Shown here: positions 1 through 10,217 of the stretch, in pieces
Numbering within the stretch: the stretch's first letter is position 1
Layout of the letters: the number at the start of each line of letters is the position of its first letter
DNA from: Moraxellaceae bacterium
GTDB taxonomy: Bacteria > Pseudomonadota > Gammaproteobacteria > Pseudomonadales > Moraxellaceae
Assembly: GCA_003543245.1 (NCBI GenBank)
Contig: DPJB01000031.1
Span: 35,226-77,813, forward strand
Reading direction: 5' to 3'
DNA: 42,588 bases
The notes under the pieces: model-generated
What the model was told of the DNA's origin: nothing
The model's database searches: none
Seen by the model: only the letters and a program-made list of their open reading frames with translations
Translations under genes and position numbers: made by a program

Positions 1-1326
1 TTGCGTACCGGCGTGAAGGTGGCGGTGGTCGACAACACCGGCAAGCTGGTGGATCACGGCGTGATTTTTCCGCACGAACCGAAAAACGAATGGGACAAGT
101 CCATCGCCATTCTTGCCGTGCTGTGCCAGCGTCACAAGGTTGACCTGATCGCAATCGGTAACGGTACTGCCTCGCGTGAAACCGACAAGCTGGCGGCAGA
201 ACTGATCAAGAAGCACAGCGAACTGAAGATGACCAAGATCGTGGTCAGCGAAGCCGGTGCCTCGGTGTATTCCGCTTCGGCACTGGCCGCTGCTGAATTT
301 CCGGATCTGGATGTGTCCTATCGTGGCGGCGTGTCGATTGCACGTCGTTTGCAGGACCCGCTGGCCGAGCTGGTGAAGATTGATCCGAAGTCCATCGGTG
401 TCGGCCAGTACCAGCATGACGTGAACCAGGTCAAGCTGGCGCGTTCGCTGGATGCCGTGGTAGAGGACTGCGTGAATGCTGTCGGTGTGGATGTGAACAC
501 GGCATCGGCGGCGTTGCTGGCGCGTATCGCCGGTCTTAACAGCACCATCGCCCAGAATATTGTCAGCTATCGCGATGCCAATGGCGCATTCAGGACGCGT
601 GAAGAACTGAAGAAGGTGCCGCGTCTGGGCGACAAGACATTTGAACAGGCTGCCGGCTTTCTGCGCATCATGAATGGCGAGAATCCGCTGGATGCCAGCT
701 CGGTGCATCCCGAGTCGTATCCGGTAGTGGAAAAGATTGCAGCAAAGTCCACGAAAGACATTCGTGAGCTGCTCGGTGACAGCCGCTTCCTGAAGGCGGT
801 GAATGCGGCTGAATTTGTTGACGAGAAATTCGGTCTGCCCACGGTGACGGACATTCTCCGCGAGCTGGAAAAACCGGGCCGTGATCCGCGTCCGGAATTC
901 AAGACCGCCACTTTCCAGGATGGTGTGACTGAAATCCGTGACCTCAAGCCCGGCATGATTCTCGAAGGCGTGGTCACCAACGTTGCCAACTTCGGGGCCT
1001 TTGTGGATATCGGTGTGCATCAGGATGGGCTGGTGCACATTTCCTCGCTCTCCACCAGGTTTGTGAAAGACCCACGTGAAGTGGTGCGTGCCGGTGACAT
1101 CGTGAAAGTGAAAGTGGTGGAAGTGGATGCGCCACGTGCGCGCATCGCGCTGACCATGCGTCTGGATGATGAAGCGATGCCGGCGAAAAAGCCGGGTGAA
1201 GGCGGCGGACGTCCCGGTGGACGTGGTGGTGATCAGATCACCAGCAAACGCAGCTTTGGCGATGCGCCAGCCGCAAAGGTGGGTGGTCTTGGCAGCCTGC
1301 TGATGAAAGCCGGCGTGAAGAAATAG
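1..1326 (+). CDS. tex: Tex-family RNA-binding transcription accessory protein (5' end outside window)
   Basis: This is the C-terminal 441 residues of a Tex protein, which is about 770-780 residues when complete. The frame is open at base 1, and the first codon (TTG) is internal: the start of the visible protein, LRTGVKVAVVD, is the beginning of the YqgF/RNase H-like core of the family. In order, the sequence shows the rest of the YqgF-like domain (to about residue 120), a helix-hairpin-helix region (about 165-225, with AALLARIAGL and LKKVPRLGDKTF), and an S1 RNA-binding domain (about 315-387, with GVVTNVANFGAFVDIGVHQ and GLVHISSLS). A Gly/Arg-rich segment and a short conserved tail follow. 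Tex proteins bind nucleic acid and affect transcription; the exact role is not well defined. A bidirectional terminator follows. Confidence 0.95.
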   Translation: MRTGVKVAVVDNTGKLVDHGVIFPHEPKNEWDKSIAILAVLCQRHKVDLIAIGNGTASRETDKLAAELIKKHSELKMTKIVVSEAGASVYSASALAAAEFPDLDVSYRGGVSIARRLQDPLAELVKIDPKSIGVGQYQHDVNQVKLARSLDAVVEDCVNAVGVDVNTASAALLARIAGLNSTIAQNIVSYRDANGAFRTREELKKVPRLGDKTFEQAAGFLRIMNGENPLDASSVHPESYPVVEKIAAKSTKDIRELLGDSRFLKAVNAAEFVDEKFGLPTVTDILRELEKPGRDPRPEFKTATFQDGVTEIRDLKPGMILEGVVTNVANFGAFVDIGVHQDGLVHISSLSTRFVKDPREVVRAGDIVKVKVVEVDAPRARIALTMRLDDEAMPAKKPGEGGGRPGGRGGDQITSKRSFGDAPAAKVGGLGSLLMKAGVKK

Positions 1327-1357
1327 GCGCACTGCAAAACAAGTGCGCTGCAAAACA

Positions 1358-1391
1358 AAAAGGCTGACGTTATGCGTCAGCCTTTTTGTTT
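1358..1391. terminator. Bidirectional rho-independent terminator between tex and nnrS-like gene
   Basis: The arms AGGCTGACG and CGTCAGCCT form a 9-bp hairpin with a 4-base loop (TTAT). It is flanked by an A-run upstream and a T-run (TTTTTGTTT) downstream. It can therefore end both the plus-strand tex transcript and the minus-strand NnrS transcript, whose genes converge here. Confidence 0.85.
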
Positions 1392-1413
1392 GTGGTCAGG
1401 ATGGCAGCGGGGA

Positions 1414-2601
1414 TCAGCCCGACATGCCATCCACGCGTGGCGTCAGCAACATGCGTGCGTAGTACGCCAGGTACAGGCCGAAGGCGATCAGCCAGAGTGC
1501 GCCGGACAGCCAGAGGATGTGGGAAGAAACACCGGGCAGGGCGAGGACGCGGCTGAGGGCGCTGACATTGAGGGCGACGAAGGCCCAGCTCATGGCGGCG
1601 GGTGGTTGCAGCGGGCGCCCGGTGTGACCCAGCGTGACGCGGGCGATCATGGCCAGGATGAGGCCACCCATGGCGCCGATGGTGAGGGCATGCAGCGGCA
1701 GGCTGGGCGTTGCGATGATGTCCAGATGCCACAGCGCCATGCCCAGCGGTGCCAGTGCCAGCCAGGCAAAGGCGATGTGCAGTGACCACAACAGGGGGAC
1801 GCCCCAGATGCCCTTGTCGTACCAGCGCGCCAGACGGATGGCCGTGCTGGTGCCCATCACCACAAACACGATGGCAAGCCACGGCGTGGCGGTCAGTGAC
1901 AGACCGCTGGCGGTCAGCAGTGCCACCAGAACGGCACTGCCCATGGCGGTGCGGTCCAGTGCCACCACCGGTGTGGGCTGGTAGCTGCGCATGAGGCCGC
2001 GCTGGGTGAAGAAGGGGATGACGCGGCCTCCGATAAGTCCCATGAGTGCCGCCATCAGCCAGAGGGCAGCATGCACCCCCTGCCGTTGCCAGGCATCGTT
2101 ACCGCTGGCGAGTCCGGCCAGGGTAAGCAGGTTGGCCGCTGCCATCAGTAGCAACAGGCCGGGTACGGGGTAGTTGCGCACCTGTTTCACCTGCCAGATC
2201 TGCCGCCCGATCACAGCGGCGGTCAGGAGCAGGAAGGCACCATCGACCGGCACCAGCAGCCACAGTTGCGCATCCAGCAACCAGACCAGACGGCCCGCCA
2301 GCCAGACCAGCGCCAGCCCTGCCAGCGGCCGGCCGGCAAGGCCCGGCGTAGCAGTCCAGTTCTGCACGGCAGTGAGCAGGAAGCCGGCGACAATGGCCAT
2401 GGCAAAGCCGAACAGCATCTCGTGGCGGTGCCACGCCAGGGCGCCCCCGGCAGGTTGCCAGCCGGTGATGATGCCTGACAGGACTCCCAGCCAGAGGCTG
2501 ATGGCAATCACGGCAAACGCCGCACCTGCCAGAAAGAAGGGGCGAAAGCCCAGACGCCAGAGCGGCAGCATTGAGTCGGTACGTTCAGTTATCTTCATCA
2601 T
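1414..2601 (-). CDS. nnrS: NnrS family multi-pass membrane protein
   Basis: A hydrophobic protein of about 395 residues with many membrane segments. The N-terminal signature LPLWRLGFRPFFLAGAAFA, the HRHEMLFGFA segment and the HALTIGAMGGLILAMIARVTLGHTGR segment are typical of the NnrS family. These are heme- and copper-containing membrane proteins linked to nitric oxide stress and denitrification. The open frame extends upstream to 2733, but that part is basic and non-hydrophobic. The Met-Met pair at 2601-2596, just before KITERTDSMLPLWRLG, fits family length, so I use 2601. No strong ribosome-binding site is visible. No nitrite or nitric oxide reductase genes lie nearby, so a role in NO tolerance is inferred from the family only. 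Confidence 0.85.
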   Translation of the reverse strand: MMKITERTDSMLPLWRLGFRPFFLAGAAFAVIAISLWLGVLSGIITGWQPAGGALAWHRHEMLFGFAMAIVAGFLLTAVQNWTATPGLAGRPLAGLALVWLAGRLVWLLDAQLWLLVPVDGAFLLLTAAVIGRQIWQVKQVRNYPVPGLLLLMAAANLLTLAGLASGNDAWQRQGVHAALWLMAALMGLIGGRVIPFFTQRGLMRSYQPTPVVALDRTAMGSAVLVALLTASGLSLTATPWLAIVFVVMGTSTAIRLARWYDKGIWGVPLLWSLHIAFAWLALAPLGMALWHLDIIATPSLPLHALTIGAMGGLILAMIARVTLGHTGRPLQPPAAMSWAFVALNVSALSRVLALPGVSSHILWLSGALWLIAFGLYLAYYARMLLTPRVDGMSG

Positions 2602-2744
2602 GACTGCTACGATACAGGAATCCGGCCCCGTTTCCGGATGATAAAAATCAAGAGTGGCCGTGTCTGGACGTTTTTCTTTCATGGCCCGTCTTGTTTCTTT
2701 ACGCCGTTTTTTTGTTACGCTCGCGGGCCGCAAGGAGAATCTGA

Positions 2745-3155
2745 ATGAAACACAAGGCGCATATCCTGCGTGATGAAGGCTCGCGCTTCAGTCGCCACCT
2801 TGGTATCCGTTACGTCAGTGTGGATAACGGCGAATGTGTTGCCGAGATCGACATGGCGGACTATCTGCAGAATGTGGTGGGTGGTTTTCACGGTGGCGCG
2901 GCATTTGCGCTGGTTGACTGCGCCATGGGCGCGGCGATTTATTCGCTGTTGCAGATTGATGAGCTGGCGGCAACGCTGGAAGCAAAGACCAACTATATTC
3001 GTCCGGTGCGTGAAGGCCTTATCCGCTGTACGGCAAAAGTGATTCATCGTGGCCGTCGTACGGCCGTGCTGGATGCCGAAGTGGTGGCTGGCGGCAAGCT
3101 GGTGGCCAAGGCCAGTGGTACCTTTGCCATCTGGAAGAATGAAAGTACGGTGTGA
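2745..3155 (+). CDS. PaaI-type hotdog-fold thioesterase
   Basis: A 136-residue single hotdog domain, a usual size for the PaaI/YdiI group of acyl-CoA thioesterases. The region LQNVVGGFHGGAAFALVDCAMG holds the HGG motif with the following helix that lines the active site, and the acidic D of LVDCAMG is in the expected place. The start has a good ribosome-binding site (AAGGAG, gap about 8). The gene lies between nnrS (divergent) and gshA (same strand, 65 bp on). A thioesterase next to gshA and near tex is also the order in Pseudomonas. The substrate cannot be told from the sequence. Confidence 0.88.
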   Translation: MKHKAHILRDEGSRFSRHLGIRYVSVDNGECVAEIDMADYLQNVVGGFHGGAAFALVDCAMGAAIYSLLQIDELAATLEAKTNYIRPVREGLIRCTAKVIHRGRRTAVLDAEVVAGGKLVAKASGTFAIWKNESTV

Positions 3156-3220
3156 GTGCGGGCTTGTTTCCGTTGGCACTGCCCCCATATTGATTTGCCC
3201 TGTCTGTCGAGGAATTGCCT

Positions 3221-4783
3221 GTGGATGCTGTGCTTGCGCGTGAACTTGAATGGCTGGCACCCAGGGCTGGCGTACTGGCCGGCATGCGGCGGGGTCTGGA
3301 AAAGGAATCGCTGCGGGTGCAGCCGGATGGTCATCTGGCACAGACGCCACATGCGTCGGCCTTTGGTTCGGCACTGACACACCCGTATATCACCACGGAT
3401 TATTCCGAGTCCCTGCTCGAGCTCATTACGCCGGCAACCACATCGATTGCGGAAACCCTCGGCTTTCTGGATGACCTGCACCGTTTCATCTATGCCCATC
3501 TTGGCAACGAGGAATTGTGGGTCAACTCCATGCCCTGCATTCTCGGCGACGACGACAGTATTCCCCTTGCGCAGTATGGCCATTCAAACATCGGCCGCAT
3601 GAAGACCCTGTACCGTCATGGTCTGGGCGTGCGTTACGGCCGTCGCATGCAGACCATTGCCGGCATTCATTACAACCTTTCCTTTCCGGATTCGTTCTGG
3701 CGGGCCTGGCAGGAAAAATCTGGCAATACGCAGTCACTGGCCGATTTCCGTTCCGAAAAATATTTCGGGCTGGTACGCAACTTCCAGCGGCGCAGCTGGC
3801 TGTTGCTGTACCTGCTGGGCGCCAGTCCGGCTGTCTGTGGTTCATTTTTGCGCGGGCGCGAACACAAGTTGCAGGAGTGCGGCCGGGGCACGCTGTATCT
3901 GCCCAATGCCACATCGCTGCGCATGAGCTCGCTGGGCTACCAGAACTCGGTGCAGTCGGACCTGAAGGTGTCCTATAACGGGCTGGATGAATACGTGCGC
4001 GATCTCTCGCATGCCATCCATACACCCTATGCACCGTTTGAGCAGATCGGGCTCCGGGATGCTAACGGTGATTACCAACAGATCAACACCAACATCCTGC
4101 AGATCGAGAACGAGTATTACGGCCTGATCCGGCCCAAGCGCACCACCGAACGCGGCGAGCGCCCCACCACGGCATTGTCGCGTCGCGGTGTGGAATACGT
4201 GGAGTTGCGCTGTGTTGACCTGAATCCGTTCCAGCCGTCCGGCATTGATGTCACCAGCGCGCATTTCCTGGAAGTTTTTGCGCTGCACTGTCTGCTCAGC
4301 GACAGTCCGCCGTTCACCGGTATCGAGTACGCCGGGCTGCCGCACAACCAGCAGGACATGGTGGAGCATGGTCGTGATCCCGACCTGCGCCTGCAGGTTG
4401 GCGGGGAGTCGGTGCTGTTTCGCGAGCAGGCAGAACGTCTGCTGGACGAGCTGGCCGAACTTGCGCCTCTGCTGGATGCAGCGCATGGCACGCTGGCCTA
4501 TTCGCAGGCGATTGTGCAGGAGTCGCGCAAGCTGCACGAGCCCGGACTGACCTGTTCCGCCACCATCGTGCGTGAACTCCGGGAACATGACTGTTCTTTC
4601 TTCGAGTTTGCGCAGCAGACGGCCCGCAAGCATGGTGAGCACTTCCGGCAGCGGCCACTGCCGCAGGCGCGAATGAATGAACTGGCCGCCGTGGCTGTCG
4701 CATCACACCAGGACCAGGCGGCAATCGAAGCGGCCGATACACTGGCGTTTCCGGATTTTCTGGTTGCTTATTTCAAGGACTGA
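3221..4783 (+). CDS. gshA: Glutamate-cysteine ligase (proteobacterial type 1)
   Basis: Catalyses ATP-dependent joining of L-glutamate and L-cysteine, the first and rate-limiting step of glutathione synthesis, in the cytoplasm. The 520-residue length matches the E. coli GshA family. Diagnostic segments are GLEKESLRV (about residue 26), the TDYSESLLELITPA active-site region, GIHYNLSFPDSFW and YVELRCVDLNPF. A TTG codon at 3215 is in frame, but the ribosome-binding site GAGGA (3209-3213) lies only 1 base before it and 7 bases before the GTG at 3221, so GTG 3221 is the likely start. gshB is not in the window. Confidence 0.95.
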   Translation: MDAVLARELEWLAPRAGVLAGMRRGLEKESLRVQPDGHLAQTPHASAFGSALTHPYITTDYSESLLELITPATTSIAETLGFLDDLHRFIYAHLGNEELWVNSMPCILGDDDSIPLAQYGHSNIGRMKTLYRHGLGVRYGRRMQTIAGIHYNLSFPDSFWRAWQEKSGNTQSLADFRSEKYFGLVRNFQRRSWLLLYLLGASPAVCGSFLRGREHKLQECGRGTLYLPNATSLRMSSLGYQNSVQSDLKVSYNGLDEYVRDLSHAIHTPYAPFEQIGLRDANGDYQQINTNILQIENEYYGLIRPKRTTERGERPTTALSRRGVEYVELRCVDLNPFQPSGIDVTSAHFLEVFALHCLLSDSPPFTGIEYAGLPHNQQDMVEHGRDPDLRLQVGGESVLFREQAERLLDELAELAPLLDAAHGTLAYSQAIVQESRKLHEPGLTCSATIVRELREHDCSFFEFAQQTARKHGEHFRQRPLPQARMNELAAVAVASHQDQAAIEAADTLAFPDFLVAYFKD

Positions 4784-4795
4784 GCAGGGAGTGCG

Positions 4796-4840
4796 GCAGG
4801 GTTTGCGCACCGCCTGCGTTACCAAACCCTGCTTGTTCTA
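4796..4840 (+). terminator. Probable terminator after gshA
   Basis: Perfect 10-bp arms GCAGGGTTTG (4796-4805) and CAAACCCTGC (4823-4832) with a 17-base loop follow the gshA stop by 12 bases. The tail TTGTTCTA is only moderately T-rich, so termination may be weak or the hairpin may only protect the mRNA end. Confidence 0.45.
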
Positions 4841-4886
4841 ACGCTGCCGCCACCGCTAGTCTTGCTGCAGTGATCCGGAGCCTGAC

Positions 4887-5381
4887 ATGCCTTTCATTCC
4901 TTCCCCGCGCCTGACCAATCTCGGTATTTTCCTGCTGACAGTGGTGGCCATGCTGTTTGCCTTGTGGCTGCAGTACGACCAGCATCTTGAGCCGTGCCCG
5001 CTGTGCGTCTTTCAGCGTGTCGCCATGATGGCCACCGGTGCAGTTGCCCTGCTGGCCTTCCTGCATGGCCCGACGGGTGTGGGACGGCGCATTTATGCCG
5101 GCCTGACCGTGCTGACCACCGCTGGAGGCATTGTGGTGGCGGGCCGTCATGTCTGGCTGCAGCAGTTGCCACCTGATCAGGTGCCGTCCTGCGGGCCCGG
5201 CCTGGACTACTGGCTGGACACGTTTCCCCTGTTCGAGGTCGTGGGCAAGGTGTTGCGTGGCTCTGGCGAGTGCGCAGAAATCGACTGGGTTTTCATGGGC
5301 ATCACGCTGCCCGGATGGACGCTGGTGGTGTTTGCCGTGCTGGCTGTGCTGGCCGTCTGGCAGCTGGTCCGGCGCGACTGA
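4887..5381 (+). CDS. dsbB: Disulfide bond formation protein DsbB
   Basis: Inner-membrane quinone reductase that reoxidises the periplasmic thiol oxidase DsbA. The 164 residues form four membrane helices, the usual DsbB topology. The two redox cysteine pairs are present: C37-P-L-C40 in the first periplasmic loop (EPCPLCVFQR) and C102/C129 in the second (VPSCGPGLDYWL and GSGECAEIDW). The conserved R44 after CVFQ is also there. It is followed by rsd/algQ on the same strand, as in Pseudomonas. No dsbA gene is in the window. Confidence 0.95.
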   Translation: MPFIPSPRLTNLGIFLLTVVAMLFALWLQYDQHLEPCPLCVFQRVAMMATGAVALLAFLHGPTGVGRRIYAGLTVLTTAGGIVVAGRHVWLQQLPPDQVPSCGPGLDYWLDTFPLFEVVGKVLRGSGECAEIDWVFMGITLPGWTLVVFAVLAVLAVWQLVRRD

Positions 5382-5456
5382 ATCCTCCCGCTTGCAGTCA
5401 CCTGGTGACGGGCATACGCTGAATACCCTTAACGAGGTTTGCCAAGGAGGCCTGTC

Positions 5457-5930
5457 ATGCTGAGCCCGTCTAACGGTCCGGAAGATCACCATAACCGAGT
5501 CGATGCACTGGTTCGCCGCTGGCTTGAAGAGCGCCAGTCACTGATTGTGCTGATGATGGCGCTGGGGGATGACTCCCGCCGCAAGGCCGACCCGGTGCCG
5601 TTGCCGGAGCGCGTGCAGGCTTTCTGCGAAGTGCTGATGGATTATGTGTCGGCGGGCTACTTCGAGGTGTATGACGAGCTGCTGGCCGAGGGTGAGGCCC
5701 ACGGCAGGCGAGTGCAGGCGGAAGGGCAGGCCCTGCTTCAGCGTCTGCAGCCTACGCTGGATGCCATCATCCGTTTCAATGACCTCTATGAAGATCCTGA
5801 AAACGAGGATGTGCTGACCACCTTGCCGCATGAATTGTCCGGACTGGGGCTGGTGCTGGAAGGCCGCTTCGAGATTGAGGACCGCATGATTGCTCTCCTG
5901 CATGCGCCAGTCCAGACGGCGTCAGCCTGA
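5457..5930 (+). CDS. rsd: Rsd/AlgQ-family anti-sigma-70 regulator
   Basis: A 157-residue, mostly helical protein of the Rsd/AlgQ family. These proteins bind region 4 of the housekeeping sigma factor, which frees core RNA polymerase for other sigma factors. Recognised by family segments: VDALVRRWLEERQSLIVL near the start, ERVQAFCEVLMDYVSAGYFEVYDELLAEGE in the middle and FNDLYEDPEN toward the end. The start at 5457 is set by a strong ribosome-binding site (AAGGAGG at 5444-5450, gap 6); an in-frame codon at 5439 lies upstream of that site. In Pseudomonas the homologue AlgQ also affects alginate and siderophore production. It is followed by a bidirectional terminator. Confidence 0.92.
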   Translation: MLSPSNGPEDHHNRVDALVRRWLEERQSLIVLMMALGDDSRRKADPVPLPERVQAFCEVLMDYVSAGYFEVYDELLAEGEAHGRRVQAEGQALLQRLQPTLDAIIRFNDLYEDPENEDVLTTLPHELSGLGLVLEGRFEIEDRMIALLHAPVQTASA

Positions 5931-5941
5931 AGGGAATGTGT

Positions 5942-5980
5942 CCATAAAAAAACCGGCCTTCGAGGCCGGTTTTTTTATGG
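5942..5980. terminator. Bidirectional terminator between rsd and FKBP gene
   Basis: A perfect 17-bp inverted repeat, counting the A and T runs, encloses the loop TTCGA. The GC core is ACCGGCC/GGCCGGT, flanked by an A7 run on one side and a T7 run on the other. It serves the convergent rsd (plus) and FKBP (minus) genes. Confidence 0.93.
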
Positions 5981-5993
5981 CTGCAACGCGGGA

Positions 5994-6749
5994 TTACTTC
6001 TTCTTGCCCTTGGCGGCAGGGGTAGCCTCGGCAGCGGCGTCAGTTGCCGGTTTTTCGATGCCGAGCAGTTCAACCTCGAACACCAGGACGGCATTGGCGC
6101 CTATCGGGCCAGCTCCCTGGTCGCCATAGGCCAGCTCGGGCGGCAGCGTGAACCGGTATTTGCCGCCAGTCTTCATCAGCTGCAGTCCTTCGGTCCAGCC
6201 AGGGATCACCTGGTCCAGCTGGAATACAGCAGGCTCGCCGCGATCCACCGAGCTGTCAAAGACGCTGCCGTCGATCAGTGTGCCATGGTAGTGCACCTTG
6301 ACCATGTCAGTGGGCTTGGGCATGGCGCCCGTGCCCTGCTTGAGCACTTCATACTGCAGCCCGCTGGCGGTTGTCGTGACGCCCGCTTTTTTACCGTTGC
6401 TGGTCAGGTAGGCGGCAGACTTGGCCTTGTTTTCGATGGCGGCACGATTGGCCTTTTCAACAGCAGCCATCTGCAGGCGGTTGCGAAATGCATCCAGCGT
6501 TGTTTTCATTTCTTCTTCGGTCAGGCGAGGCTCTTTCTTGGCAAAGGCATCACGAAAGCCGTCTACATAGGCATTTACATCGAAGGACTCGATGAGCTGT
6601 GAATGGCTTTTGCCGCTGATGAAACCAATGCTGTAGGCGGCTTTGGCATCTTCACTTGCAAAGGCGGGTGCCGGGGCTTTCTTGTCAGCAGCAAGGCCAA
6701 GGGCGGGCAGGCTGGCCAGCAGGGCGGCAGCGATCAGGGTGCGCTTCAT
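5994..6749 (-). CDS. Periplasmic FKBP-type peptidyl-prolyl isomerase (FkpA/Mip-like)
   Basis: A 251-residue exported proline isomerase and chaperone. The N-terminus MKRTLIAAALLASLPALGLA is a signal peptide with likely cleavage after residue 20 or 21. A helical dimerisation domain (about 33-125, FKBP_N) follows. The FKBP catalytic domain (about 135-232) has VKVHYHGTLIDGSVFDSS, VIPGWTEGLQLM and FTLPPELAYGDQGAG, so its active-site aromatic residues are intact. The tail is rich in Ala and Lys and ends GKKK. The ribosome-binding site AAGGAG precedes the ATG by 6 bases. The position between algQ and algP matches Pseudomonas, where an FKBP gene sits in the same place. Confidence 0.93.
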   Translation of the reverse strand: MKRTLIAAALLASLPALGLAADKKAPAPAFASEDAKAAYSIGFISGKSHSQLIESFDVNAYVDGFRDAFAKKEPRLTEEEMKTTLDAFRNRLQMAAVEKANRAAIENKAKSAAYLTSNGKKAGVTTTASGLQYEVLKQGTGAMPKPTDMVKVHYHGTLIDGSVFDSSVDRGEPAVFQLDQVIPGWTEGLQLMKTGGKYRFTLPPELAYGDQGAGPIGANAVLVFEVELLGIEKPATDAAAEATPAAKGKKK

Positions 6750-7078
6750 GAATTCTCCTTGTTGTTGATGGCCATGCCATGTGCTGGCCCGTGAACCATC
6801 GGGAGCATACTGTCAGGCAGCCTTGCTTGGCTATGCGCTTTTGTGTGCGCTGTGTGATGGCGGGTTGCAGTGGTGTTCCGGTTTCATTCACCTGCAATAA
6901 ATTTGATCCAGATTCGCTTCCGGATGCGCATGGCTGCTCGCTTTTCTGTGGCACATCGTATATTTTTCGCTCAATGGACCTCTGTTTGATGAATCGCGTC
7001 CTGACGGGTCCGGATATGGTCCATCAAACAGGGGTTCGCCGTGCCAACCCATTGCGTTAACCACATGAGGATGTGCCC
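6750..7078. other. Intergenic region between divergent FKBP and algP-like genes, with a long inverted repeat
   Basis: 329 bases without a supported gene. It should hold the promoters of both divergent genes. A TATATT hexamer near 6959 is a possible -10 toward algP. The clearest structure is an inverted repeat with arms at 6979-6991 (CCTCTGTTTGATG) and 7022-7034 (CATCAAACAGGGG), 12 of 13 positions pairing, with a 30-base loop. It lies 45 bases before the algP ATG, so it probably forms in the mRNA leader or binds a regulator. Confidence 0.5.
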
Positions 7079-7831
7079 ATGCCTGTTGCCAAGAAAAAGG
7101 CTGTAAAGTCTGCTGCAAAACCCGCCGCCTCGTCGGTGGACAAACTCAAGATGGATCTGGAGAAGCAAGTGAACGATCTGCAGGAACACTTCCAGAAGGT
7201 GGTTGAAAAAACCCAGAAGGAAGCAGAGAAGTACATCGAGTCGGCACGCAAGCTGGTTGAAAAGGCTGAGGCCAACTACAAGGATCTGCAGAGGAAGATC
7301 GAGCAGCAGATCGCCAAGGCTGACAAGGATGCCGTCAAGGCAGTGAAGGAACGTGCCAACCTGGCGCAGTCCGAAGCCAAGGCTGCTCTTTCTGCTGCCA
7401 AGAAAGATTTCGAACAGGCTCGTAGCGCCATCAAGGGTCTGCAGCAGAAGAGCGAGCTCAAGGCTTATGTTCAGGCCAAGCTGAAGGGCGCCACAAAGGC
7501 CCCTGCCAAGCCGGCTGCTGCCAAGGCCGCTCCGAAGGCTGCTGCCAAGCCGGCCGCCAAGCCAGCCGCTCCGAAAGCTGCCGCAAAACCTGCTGCTGCG
7601 AAGGCGCCTGCCAAGCCGGTTGCTGCCAAGCCTGCTCCGGCCAAGGTTGCACCGAAGCCTGCTCCTGCTGCCAAGCCAGCTGCCCCGAAAGCGGCCCCCA
7701 AGGCTGTGAAGCTGAAGACGCTGGACAAGCCGGCTGCCAAGGCGGCGCCAAAGGCTGCTCCTGCTGCCAAGCCGGCCGCTGCCCCTGCTGCTGCAGAGCG
7801 CACCGTGCTGACGCCGCCTGCCGCCGAATAA
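7079..7831 (+). CDS. algP: AlgP-like, histone H1-like protein with Lys/Ala/Pro-rich repeats
   Basis: A 250-residue protein in two parts. Residues about 10-135 are a charged, probably coiled-coil helical region (DLEKQVNDLQEHFQKVVEKT). Residues about 138-245 are low-complexity repeats of the kind KPAAAKAAPKAA, like the C-terminal tails of eukaryotic histone H1 and of Pseudomonas AlgP/AlgR3. AlgP was described as a DNA-binding, histone-like regulator of alginate genes; here that role is inferred only. The ATG at 7079 has GAGG 8 bases before it. The in-frame GTG at 7073 is too close to that site. Gene order (algQ, FKBP, algP, ABC-F) supports the name. Confidence 0.85.
   Translation: MPVAKKKAVKSAAKPAASSVDKLKMDLEKQVNDLQEHFQKVVEKTQKEAEKYIESARKLVEKAEANYKDLQRKIEQQIAKADKDAVKAVKERANLAQSEAKAALSAAKKDFEQARSAIKGLQQKSELKAYVQAKLKGATKAPAKPAAAKAAPKAAAKPAAKPAAPKAAAKPAAAKAPAKPVAAKPAPAKVAPKPAPAAKPAAPKAAPKAVKLKTLDKPAAKAAPKAAPAAKPAAAPAAAERTVLTPPAAE
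7495..7800 (+). repeat. Degenerate in-frame repeats encoding KPAA/APKAA units in algP
   Basis: Runs built on GCTGCCAAGCCGGC-like units encode Ala-Lys-Pro repeats. Such DNA repeats in algP are known in Pseudomonas to vary in number between strains. Unit length is irregular, so a precise count cannot be given. Confidence 0.75.
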
Positions 7832-7846
7832 GCGGGTGCGGTGACG

Positions 7847-7876
7847 AAAAACGGGCCTGCGGGCCCGTTTTTCATT
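7847..7876 (+). terminator. Rho-independent terminator after algP-like gene
   Basis: The stem AAAAACGGGCC / GGCCCGTTTTT with a 4-base loop (TGCG) begins 15 bases after the algP stop and is followed by CATTTT. Confidence 0.9.
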
Positions 7877-7926
7877 TTGGCGGCGGATGCCGCGAGTCGG
7901 GCCACAAGCTGGTAGACTCCGCGCCC

Positions 7927-9822
<1,896 letters not shown>

Positions 9823-9892
9823 CTTGATCTGTCAGGAAGTTGCGCTAGTCTCAGGATCACTTTTCACCATGCACAAACGCAAGGAGATTCGC

Positions 9893-10105
9893 ATGAACCT
9901 GAACAAGGCACTGGACAAGGCTTACGAAGGCAAATCGCTGAAGGAACTGGCGGATGCGCCGGTGGATGCACTGGCAGGGGTGAGCGAGGCGGATGCCAAG
10001 GCGCTACTGGCGGCATTCAACGTGAAGACGGTGCGCGATCTGGCCAACCTGAAATATGTGAAGTGGGCGCAGGCGATTGTGACGCTGGCGGATACCGAGC
10101 AGTAA
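9893..10105 (+). CDS. Small helical protein of unknown function (70 aa), helix-hairpin-helix-like
   Basis: A 70-residue acidic, all-helical protein beginning MNLNKALDKAYEGKSLKELA. The segment ALAGVSEADAKALLAAF followed by VKTVRDLANLKYVKWAQAI resembles the helix-hairpin-helix folds that often bind DNA or other proteins. The start is set by AAGGAG at 9881-9886 with a 6-base gap; the longer open frame from 9824 lacks such a site. It has its own terminator. I do not recognise a named function; it looks like a conserved small protein rather than a chance frame because of its clean ribosome-binding site and terminator. Confidence 0.75.
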   Translation: MNLNKALDKAYEGKSLKELADAPVDALAGVSEADAKALLAAFNVKTVRDLANLKYVKWAQAIVTLADTEQ

Positions 10106-10125
10106 GTAGTCAGGACTTTCCTGAT

Positions 10126-10160
10126 AATAAAAACCGGCCATCAAGGCCGGTTTTTTTATT
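10126..10160. terminator. Bidirectional terminator between small protein gene and ykgJ-like gene
   Basis: The stem AAAAACCGGCC / GGCCGGTTTTT with a 5-base loop (ATCAA) is followed by TTTATT. An A-rich flank on the other side lets it work for both convergent genes. Confidence 0.9.
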
Positions 10161-10217
10161 GGATTGCTCAGGCAACCGGTCAAGCCAGATGAACATCGCT
10201 CAAGGGAAGAATGCTTT

